This document shows, in pieces, positions 62,300 to 64,000 of a DNA stretch of 64,000 bases (its first letter is position 1; each line of letters opens with the position of its first letter). The notes beneath the pieces were generated by a model. That model searched no databases, was not told the origin of the DNA, and saw only the letters and a program-made list of their open reading frames with translations. The stretch is taken from NCBI GenBank assembly GCA_937906385.1, contig CALCYQ010000003.1, forward strand, positions 62,001 through 126,000. The letters are read 5' to 3'. Origin of the DNA: an uncultured Candidatus Saccharibacteria bacterium (lineage in GTDB: Bacteria; Patescibacteriota; Saccharimonadia; Saccharimonadales; Saccharimonadaceae). Both the position numbers and the translations under genes were made by a program.

Positions 62300-64000
62300 C
62301 ACATACTCCTCACGACGTTATAAATTAAGTTAGCATAGGTCATACGACCTTCTGGATTTAAATGAATATGATCGGCATACATGAGCGACCAGTTATCGTG
62401 CGAAATGGTCCACCAGTCGGCAATATAAACATTGTCGTGTTTATTGGCAAAATCTTTGAGTGTTTGGTTTTGACGGTCGCGCGGTTGCTGTGGACCAGCA
62501 TAGGCCGTAACAAGGATAAATTTACGATCGTTTCCGGCGACATTTACGATATTTTGCAGCAACGAGTCTGTGATGGTACGCTCGTTGGTCGCAAGGCTGA
62601 TTACGATAATTTCTGGCAATTTTCCGGAAGCTTTATAGCCGGCGATAATTCCAGTAGCGGTTTCGATGCCGCGCGATTCTTTGGCGTCCACAAAAGTGCC
62701 TGGAATAGTCGATTCAAGCGCAGCCTTTGCGCCAAGCGTTACTGAATCGCCAATCACGAGAACCTTAGCAGCATTAGCATTTGGCGCGGCCTGCTCATTG
62801 TGCTTGAAGGCCATTTCCGGATTAAGTGTAATCTTAAATTGATTATCCAGTGCAGCGCTACTATCACGTAAAGCGCTCGCGATACCGATATAATCTGCGT
62901 CGCGGCCGGTCTCCTCGGCATTTTCGACGCCTTCAGCACTAATTTCTTCGAGCTGCGTAGCAATACTCGATGTAAGTGGCGCGCGTACAAGCGCTAAGAC
63001 GAGCGGAATAATTAAAATTGTAAGCGCAATTCCCCAACGGGTGCGATAGGCAGGTTTGGCGGTTTTGTAATGTGCCCAAAAGTGCGGAAAATTAATACGC
63101 GAAACAATATAGCCGGCAATGAGGCTTAGAACGATATTTAGTGTCGGCGCGAACCAGGCGTCGAGCCGCGCAAAGAGCTCGCCGAACAGGATAAATAGCG
63201 GCCAATGGAATAGATAAATGCCGTAGGAGGTCTCGCCGAGCTTTTCTAGCGCAATTAGCACGGCTGGAACTTTACGGCGCGAACGCCAATTCGGCTGTAA
63301 TTTAATGATGCAGAAAATCATAATGACCGTGAGAATGCTTGTAAATGGTAGGCCAAAGAAATAAGTCATCGCATTTTGATAATTGAGTTTGAAGCTGAGG
63401 ATGACGACAATCACTAGGCTCGTCAGAACGCCGAGACTCGGCAAGATTTTTTTGGTACGCGGCGTACGCGGCACAAGATTATTCAACACGGCAAAAGCGG
63501 CGCCAAAACAGAAGCCGGCCAAATGCGAATCTGGCGCAAAGTAAGCGCGATCGAACATATGAAAAATGCCACCATAAGCCATCATTAGTGCCATCGACAG
63601 CGCACCGAGCAAAATGAAGAAAACACAAAGCGCCTTAAGGCCAGTTTTGATTTTTTTAGCCTGACCAAGCATCAGCTTGACAATAATTGGCACGAGTAAA
63701 TAGAACTGCATTTCGAGCGCAATAAACCAAGTGTGCTCAAACAGATTTGGCGAAATCGTATTTTCATAACCGCCACCGAATAGAATTTCGATAATATTCG
63801 TCGAAAATGTCACGGCAGAAAGCGCATGTTTTTGGATGCCAGCAACGATATCTGGATGTACTAAAAATGACAATAAAAGAATCGTCGCAATACAGAGCAA
63901 AAGTCCTGGCAAAATGCGCGCCAAACGTTTGCCGATAAATTTAAAGTATTTAATTGTACCATTCTCGCGATATTCTTCAACCAACTTTGAAACAATAAAG
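62299..64000 (-). CDS. OatA-like acyltransferase 3 / SGNH protein (N-terminus beyond the window)
   Basis: The frame is open to the right edge (at least 566 residues). The N-terminal part is a multi-helix acyltransferase-3 domain (RLARILPGLLLC, then helices to about residue 320), and the C-terminal part is an SGNH domain with VLVIGDSVTLGA, SLATNE and DHIHLNPEGRM. OatA-type enzymes move acetyl groups across the membrane and attach them to muramic acid or other glycans, giving lysozyme resistance. The frame begins mid-domain, so the true start lies past 64000. Confidence 0.9.
   Translation of the reverse strand, partial: FIVSKLVEEYRENGTIKYFKFIGKRLARILPGLLLCIATILLLSFLVHPDIVAGIQKHALSAVTFSTNIIEILFGGGYENTISPNLFEHTWFIALEMQFYLLVPIIVKLMLGQAKKIKTGLKALCVFFILLGALSMALMMAYGGIFHMFDRAYFAPDSHLAGFCFGAAFAVLNNLVPRTPRTKKILPSLGVLTSLVIVVILSFKLNYQNAMTYFFGLPFTSILTVIMIFCIIKLQPNWRSRRKVPAVLIALEKLGETSYGIYLFHWPLFILFGELFARLDAWFAPTLNIVLSLIAGYIVSRINFPHFWAHYKTAKPAYRTRWGIALTILIIPLVLALVRAPLTSSIATQLEEISAEGVENAEETGRDADYIGIASALRDSSAALDNQFKITLNPEMAFKHNEQAAPNANAAKVLVIGDSVTLGAKAALESTIPGTFVDAKESRGIETATGIIAGYKASGKLPEIIVISLATNERTITDSLLQNIVNVAGNDRKFILVTAYAGPQQPRDRQNQTLKDFANKHDNVYIADWWTISHDNWSLMYADHIHLNPEGRMTYANLIYNVVRSM

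Overview
The window looks like a chromosomal segment of a Candidate Phyla Radiation bacterium, most probably Candidatus Saccharibacteria (TM7). The evidence is compact gene packing at moderate GC, a split phosphoketolase beside acetate kinase, RNase J with a long basic N-terminal extension, a PcsB-like CHAP hydrolase directly after ftsEX, many short membrane-anchored proteins of unknown function, and 23S-5S rRNA genes with no 16S beside them. Taxonomy is inferred from gene content only. UGA is a normal stop: many genes end in TGA and the window encodes release factor 2.

Layout. 1-3371 (+): a Bat/MoxR-type operon (end of a DUF58 protein, a small membrane protein, two von Willebrand A membrane proteins, a TPR protein). 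3373-10849 (-): cysteine desulfurase, an MFS-like transporter, a large membrane-anchored HExxH protein, two small unknowns, TatD nuclease and a KwaB-like (DUF4868) protein. 10885-20358 (-): S41 protease, PcsB-like hydrolase, ftsX, ftsE, prfB, MmcQ/YjbR-like protein, truB, a Cys-rich thioredoxin-like membrane protein and RNase J. 20552-27606: an unknown protein, a small membrane protein, nusA, a secreted Pro/Thr/Glu-repeat protein behind a structured leader, three small membrane proteins and a DUF2130 protein. 27652-33122: two divergent P-type ATPases sharing a 24-bp intergenic promoter. 33109-35156: small membrane proteins and a deoxyribosyltransferase-like protein. 35349-39049 (-): 5S and 23S rRNA with promoter, processing stems and terminator. 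39143-47862 (mostly -): membrane protein, PepN, AckA, two-part phosphoketolase, NrnA, tRNA-Trp (+), cysteine hydrolase and a 4-TM protein. 47932-50912: a His/Glu repeat protein, a GlcG/HbpS-like protein and an SGNH hydrolase. 51003-51440: a highly structured non-coding RNA with its own promoter and terminator. 51587-64000: heterodimeric ABC exporter, unknowns, a GT4 glycosyltransferase with a GH57 hydrolase, MurD, a compact phosphotransacetylase, a membrane protein and an OatA-like acyltransferase cut by the window edge.

How it fits together. Much of the window serves the cell envelope: FtsEX with PcsB, MurD, the OatA-like and SGNH enzymes, S41 protease, ABC exporter and P-type pumps. Energy metabolism is represented by an acetyl-phosphate node (phosphoketolase, AckA, Pta) and an alpha-glucan pair (GT4, GH57). 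RNA processing and translation functions are RNase J, NrnA, NusA, TruB, RF2 and rRNA.

The most striking non-coding signals are: (i) a recurrent promoter layout in which a -10 hexamer lies 6-9 nt upstream of the start codon, implying widespread leaderless mRNAs; (ii) a symmetric divergent version of this layout between the two ATPases; (iii) the roughly 435-nt structured RNA with a predicted pseudoknot, which I cannot assign to a known family; and (iv) a KwaB-like gene whose promoter lies inside a perfect palindrome.
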